From an uncultured Eubacteriales bacterium (lineage in GTDB: Bacteria; Bacillota; Clostridia; Christensenellales; Aristaeellaceae), in contig URJB01000009.1 in the NCBI GenBank assembly GCA_900548145.1, positions 14,744 through 78,743 of the forward strand: a stretch of DNA of 64,000 bases. The letters are read 5' to 3'. The position numbers were made by a program, and so were the translations under genes. The notes under the pieces are model-generated. The model made no database searches. It was not told the origin of the DNA and worked only from the letters and a program-made list of their open reading frames with translations. This document shows positions 60,994 to 64,000 of the stretch, in pieces (positions within the stretch are counted from its first letter, which is position 1; the number at the start of each line of letters is the position of its first letter).

Positions 60994-61812
60994 TTACTGA
61001 GCGTCCGCAGGGGTGAAGGTGGGGGCGAAGCCGGAAGCCACGATCAGATCATACACCTTCTGGGTGTAGATGACCTTCTCCAGCGCCTTGACCCAATCCG
61101 CTTCGGCGTTCTCGGGCTTCACAACCACCACGTTCACGTAGGACTGGGCGGCCTGACTGTCGGCGGCCTCCACGTACAGGCCGTCTACATTGGGCACCAG
61201 CTTTTCCAACGTGGCGTAGTTGCCGTTGATGACCGCGTAGGCCACGTCGGAGCGCGCGCCGGTGATCAGCTCGGCGTTCAGCTCCACCAGCTCCAGATTC
61301 TTGGTGTTCTCCACCACATCCAGAGGAGTGCAGGTGCTTTCCAGCGTGGTGCCCTCGGGCAGCTTGATCAGGCCCGCGTCCTGCAGCAGCAGCAGCGCGC
61401 GGTTCTCGTTCACGGGGTCGTTGGGGATGGCGATTTTGTCGCCGTCGGCAATGTCATCAAGGCTGGACTTGGTGCCGGCATAGATGGCCATGGGCTCGAA
61501 GTGAGTGTAGATCACGGGCACCAGCTGCTCAGCCTCGGAAACGCTGCCGTTGTACTGGGCCAGATAGGGCAGATGCTGGAAGAAGTTGGCCATCACGTCG
61601 CCGGCGGCGGTGGCGGGATTCTCGATCACGTAGTCGGTGGCAATGGTCAGGTCGAGATCGTAGCCCAGCGCGGCCAGATCGTCCTTCACCAGCTCCAGAA
61701 TTTCGGCATGGGGGTTCTCGGTAGCGATCACGGACAGTTTTTCACCGGCAAAGGCAGTGGACAGGGAAAGGACCAGCACCAGGGACAGGATAGCGGCAAA
61801 CAGCTTTTTCAT
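60994..61812 (-). CDS. metQ: MetQ/NlpA-family methionine-binding protein lacking a lipobox
   Basis: A 272-residue substrate-binding protein of a methionine ABC importer. The mature part starts with LSVIATENPHAEILELV and has NFFQHLPYLAQYN, IAIPNDPVNENRALLLLQDAGLI and the C-terminal region with YVNVVVVKPEN, all typical of MetQ. The signal peptide (residues 1-22) ends TAFAG without the cysteine that would attach a lipid, unusual in a Gram-positive. Last gene of the metN-metI-metQ operon. Confidence 0.9.
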   Translation of the reverse strand: MKKLFAAILSLVLVLSLSTAFAGEKLSVIATENPHAEILELVKDDLAALGYDLDLTIATDYVIENPATAAGDVMANFFQHLPYLAQYNGSVSEAEQLVPVIYTHFEPMAIYAGTKSSLDDIADGDKIAIPNDPVNENRALLLLQDAGLIKLPEGTTLESTCTPLDVVENTKNLELVELNAELITGARSDVAYAVINGNYATLEKLVPNVDGLYVEAADSQAAQSYVNVVVVKPENAEADWVKALEKVIYTQKVYDLIVASGFAPTFTPADAQ

Positions 61813-61832
61813 CGGGGTTTCTCCTTTCGAAA

Positions 61833-62495
61833 TCAGCGTTTTTTATGGTCCAGGCCGCGGGTGAACCGCGTGCCGAAGACGGTGATGATCTGCACCAGTA
61901 CCACCAGCAGCAGGCTGGCCGAGTACATGATGTCGAATTTGCGGACGTTCAGGCCCTTGGTAATGGCGAGGGCGCCCAAACCGCCGCCGCCCGCCGCACT
62001 GGCCAGCGCGGTGTAGCCAAGGATCGTCGTCACGCTGATGGCCGCGCCGTTCACCAGAGAAGGAACGGATTCCGGCAGCAGCACCTTGAAAATGATCTGG
62101 AAATTGGTGGAACCCATGGACTGGGCGGCTTCGATAATGCCGTGATCCACTTCTTCCAGCGAGCTTTCCACCATGCGGGCCACATAGGGGAACGCGCTGA
62201 CGACCAGCGGGAAGATGATGGAGCGAGTGCCGATGGCAGTGCCCATCACGGCGCGGGTCACGGGGAAAAGCATGGCCAACATAATAATGAAGGGAATGGA
62301 ACGCAGAAAGTTGACCAGCACACCCAACACGGAGTTGAAGCCCGGAGAAGGCATGATGCCGTCCCGGCGGGTGACCACCAGCAGCACGCCCAGCGGCAGA
62401 CCGATCAGATAGGCGATCACGCTGCTCCAGAAGGTCATGTACAGCGTATCAACGGTTCCCGTCCACAAAAGCGATCCCAGTTGCTCCCAGTTCAT
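61833..62495 (-). CDS. metI: Methionine ABC transporter permease MetI
   Basis: A 220-residue permease with five hydrophobic helices. The ATPase-coupling loop is SSLEEVDHGIIEAAQSMGSTNFQIIFKVLLPE, containing the EAA motif with its conserved glycine in the middle. Start ATG 62495 overlaps the metN stop by 4 bases (ATGA). metQ follows 20 bases later. Confidence 0.94.
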   Translation of the reverse strand: MNWEQLGSLLWTGTVDTLYMTFWSSVIAYLIGLPLGVLLVVTRRDGIMPSPGFNSVLGVLVNFLRSIPFIIMLAMLFPVTRAVMGTAIGTRSIIFPLVVSAFPYVARMVESSLEEVDHGIIEAAQSMGSTNFQIIFKVLLPESVPSLVNGAAISVTTILGYTALASAAGGGGLGALAITKGLNVRKFDIMYSASLLLVVLVQIITVFGTRFTRGLDHKKR

Positions 62496-63523
62496 TGCCC
62501 GCTCACCTCCTCCGTCGTCAGGCCCGCTTTCGCCAGATAATCCTGCACTTGCTTGAGCTCTGCAGGGTCCTCCGGGCGGGCTACCATCATCTGGCCGTAG
62601 GTCTTGCCGTTGAACTGATGCATGTCGGCGGCCAGAATGTTCACGTCAAAGCCCAAATCCTTCACCAGACGGCTGATGATGGGCTGATCCGCCGCCGAGC
62701 CGTCGAAGACGATGCGCAGGGCCGGCTGGGTGGGCACGTCGTCCTCGTTCTCCGGAAGGATGCCGAACAGGCGCTTGCCTGCGGCGGACTTGGTGTGCAT
62801 GAACACGTCGTCGACCGTACCCTGCTCCACCAGCTTGCCGCCGTCCAGAATGGCGACCTTGTTGCAGATCTGGCGGATGACCGCCATTTCGTGGGTGATC
62901 AGTACCACGGTGATGCCCAACTCGGCGTTGATCTTCTTGAGCAGTTCCAGAATGCTCTGGGTGGTCATGGGGTCCAGCGCGCTGGTGGCCTCGTCGCACA
63001 GGAGCATTTCCGGGTTGCTGGCCAGCGCCCGGGCGATGGCCACCCGCTGCTTCTGGCCGCCGGACAGCTGGGCGGGGTAGGCGTTGGCCTTCTCCTCCAG
63101 CCCGACGATCTTAAGCAGCTCCATCACCCGCTCGTTGGCCTGCTTTTTGGGCGCGCCCGCGATCTCCAGCGGGTAGCGCACGTTCCGGGCCACGCTCTTC
63201 TGCATCAGCAGGTTGAACTGCTGGAAGATCATCGCCATGCGGCGGCGGGTCTGCAAAAGCTGCTTCTTGCTCATGGCCAGAATGTTCTGACCGTCGATCA
63301 GCACCTGTCCGTCGGTCGGCGTGTCCAGCCGGTTCAGGCAGCGGATCAGCGTGCTCTTGCCCGCACCGCTCATGCCGATAATGCCGTAAATGTCGCCCTG
63401 CTCGATGGCCAGGTTGATGTTGTTCAGCGCCTGTACCTCGCCGCCGGGGATCTGGTAGACCTTGCTGAGCCCCCGCAGTTCGATCTGCGGCACGGTTCGC
63501 TCCTGCGTCTCCATTCCGTTCAT
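62492..63523 (-). CDS. metN: Methionine ABC transporter ATP-binding protein MetN
   Basis: A 343-residue ATPase. Walker A is GMSGAGKST, the signature is QLSGGQKQR, and Walker B is MLLCDEATSALD. The C-terminal NIL domain (about 262-343, starting ALRIVFDGSAADQPII) binds methionine and inhibits transport when it is abundant. ATG 63523 follows GGAAGGA; a second ATG is 9 bases in. First structural gene behind the leader peptide and terminator. Confidence 0.95.
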   Translation of the reverse strand: MNGMETQERTVPQIELRGLSKVYQIPGGEVQALNNINLAIEQGDIYGIIGMSGAGKSTLIRCLNRLDTPTDGQVLIDGQNILAMSKKQLLQTRRRMAMIFQQFNLLMQKSVARNVRYPLEIAGAPKKQANERVMELLKIVGLEEKANAYPAQLSGGQKQRVAIARALASNPEMLLCDEATSALDPMTTQSILELLKKINAELGITVVLITHEMAVIRQICNKVAILDGGKLVEQGTVDDVFMHTKSAAGKRLFGILPENEDDVPTQPALRIVFDGSAADQPIISRLVKDLGFDVNILAADMHQFNGKTYGQMMVARPEDPAELKQVQDYLAKAGLTTEEVSGQ

Positions 63524-63550
63524 CCATCCTTCCGCGTCTTTGCGTCATTC

Positions 63551-63590
63551 CAAACAAAAAGCCCGTCTCGCACTATTGCGAGGCGGGCTT
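63551..63590 (-). terminator. Intrinsic terminator (attenuator) between the leader peptide and metN
   Basis: AAGCCCGTCTCGCA (63559-63572) pairs with TGCGAGGCGGGCTT (63577-63590), one mismatch. The minus strand continues TTTGTTTGG. It lies 28 bases before metN and 16 bases after the leader stop, so it must be bypassed for metNIQ expression. Confidence 0.85.
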
Positions 63591-63605
63591 AAACAACTTC
63601 TTTCC

Positions 63606-63683
63606 TTAAGCGACGCAACACAAATAGCACGAGCCAACGCACGCGCACATCATGTTCATTCGCATGGCACATGAGTTCGTCAC
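63606..63683 (-). CDS. Met/Cys-rich leader peptide
   Basis: A 25-residue peptide with 5 Met (including the start) and 6 Cys. It begins at GTG 63683 with AGGAGG 8 bases upstream and stops at TAA 63608-63606. Visible pieces are MTNSCAMRMNMMC and ACVGSCYLCCVA. It lies between the promoter and the attenuator of metNIQ. The stop region (63606-63615) can pair with 63706-63719 of the 5' leader. It is probably a regulatory peptide whose translation rate reports Met or Cys supply. Confidence 0.8.
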   Translation of the reverse strand: MTNSCAMRMNMMCACVGSCYLCCVA

Positions 63684-63731
63684 GATGACTCCTCCTAACT
63701 TACGACGTCGCCGCCTTAATGGAATGGTGGC

Positions 63732-63760
63732 ATGATACCACGCTTTTCCTAGTCTGTCAA
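63732..63760 (-). promoter_or_regulatory. SigA-like promoter of the leader-metNIQ operon
   Basis: On the minus strand TTGACA (63760-63755), 17 bases, TATCAT (63737-63732). From it to metN is about 200 bases, filled by the leader peptide and the attenuator. No S-box or T-box consensus was seen. Confidence 0.87.
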
Positions 63761-63900
63761 CAGGAAAATCCAAAAAAGGCGTTTCCGTACAATCAAAATA
63801 CAATTTGCACCGAACCGGGAGCAGCCCAAAATGCCGCCTACAAAAGGAAAATCCTATTTGAATTCCACCGGGGCAGCGAGAAAAATTTGAAATTCTCCAT

Positions 63901-63926
63901 AAAAAAGCCCGCCGTCAGGCGGGCTT
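63901..63926 (-). terminator. Terminator of a gene beyond the right edge
   Basis: AAGCCCGCC (63905-63913), loop GTCA, GGCGGGCTT (63918-63926). The minus strand continues TTTTTT. A short minus-strand frame open from the window edge ends with a TGA in the loop (63917-63915), possibly the 3' end of a gene, but this is too short to support. Confidence 0.75.
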
Positions 63927-64000
63927 CGGACTGCGGTAGCCCTTCGGGCTGTCCTCGTCCTCGGTGCTGCGCACCCTTAAGCTGGTTCGCGGGGAAAGTG

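Noticed and set aside
63524..63760. S-box (SAM) riboswitch or T-box in the metNIQ leader
   Set aside because: No S-box core or T-box TGGNACCGCG-like sequence is visible; the space is used by a small ORF and a terminator.
63915..63998. 3' end of a minus-strand gene at the right edge
   Set aside because: Only 28 codons are visible and no family can be recognised; noted under the terminator there.
1..64000. Mobile elements, tRNA or rRNA genes, CRISPR-Cas or phage genes
   Set aside because: None was found on either strand by eye; gaps between genes are short and explained by promoters and terminators.

Overview
The window is GC-rich, densely coded DNA from a Gram-positive, endospore-forming anaerobe, most likely a high-GC member of the Clostridia (Firmicutes/Bacillota). 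The evidence is the sporulation gene content (dipicolinate synthase B, FtsK/SpoIIIE, a SpoIVFA-SpoIVFB pair, a SpoIID-type protein, a SpoVB-type flippase), MutS/MutL/MiaA/MiaB/YmcA neighbourhoods of Firmicutes type, a reverse rubrerythrin, and purine-rich Shine-Dalgarno sequences with SigA-like promoters. The carbohydrate enzymes (GH2, GH3, GH36, phosphoglucomutase) fit a gut-type saccharolytic lifestyle. No tRNA, rRNA, CRISPR array, insertion sequence, phage or plasmid signature was seen.

Layout. 1-5.2 kb: 3' end of dpaB, a secreted protein, ftsK/spoIIIE and a small membrane protein. 5.3-18.0 kb: a long co-directional RNA/DNA-maintenance run, with the radical-SAM/DUF2344 pair, RNase G, miaB, a YlbF/YmcA-like protein, mutS, mutL, miaA and a methionine-gamma-lyase-like PLP enzyme. 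18.1-25.4 kb: spoIVFA-spoIVFB, a giant SpoIID/SH3b protein, a tRNA methyltransferase and a convergent flippase. 25.5-31.2 kb: GH2 glycosidase, RidA, two tandem ATP-grasp enzymes, a WecE/RffA-type aminotransferase and a DUF308 protein. 31.4-35.9 kb: a PII-like protein with a cation/proton antiporter, and an AraC regulator divergent from an oxidoreductase/epimerase pair. 36.1-42.4 kb: the complete F1Fo ATP synthase operon. 42.5-50.8 kb: GH3, a GNAT enzyme, a frameshifted membrane protein, phosphoglucomutase, alpha-galactosidase and a PHP phosphoesterase. 51.1-53.5 kb: rmuC and ybaB-recR. 53.7-60.7 kb: an NSS transporter, a LacI regulator, an orphan radical SAM enzyme, small secreted, regulatory and membrane genes, and reverse rubrerythrin. 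60.9-63.8 kb: metNIQ with its regulatory leader.

Two observations stand out. First, the ATP synthase operon has no atpH gene. The alpha subunit instead carries about 80 extra N-terminal residues that look like the C-terminal domain of the delta subunit, so a delta-alpha fusion is predicted, present in three copies per F1. Second, metNIQ is preceded by a strong promoter, a 25-residue leader peptide in which 11 residues are Met or Cys, and an intrinsic terminator. This is the architecture of ribosome-mediated attenuation responding to sulfur amino acids. Smaller points of interest are a hairpin that buries the SpoIVFA ribosome binding site, a PII-like protein translationally coupled to an antiporter, tandem divergent ATP-grasp enzymes, and a substrate-binding protein without its lipobox cysteine.
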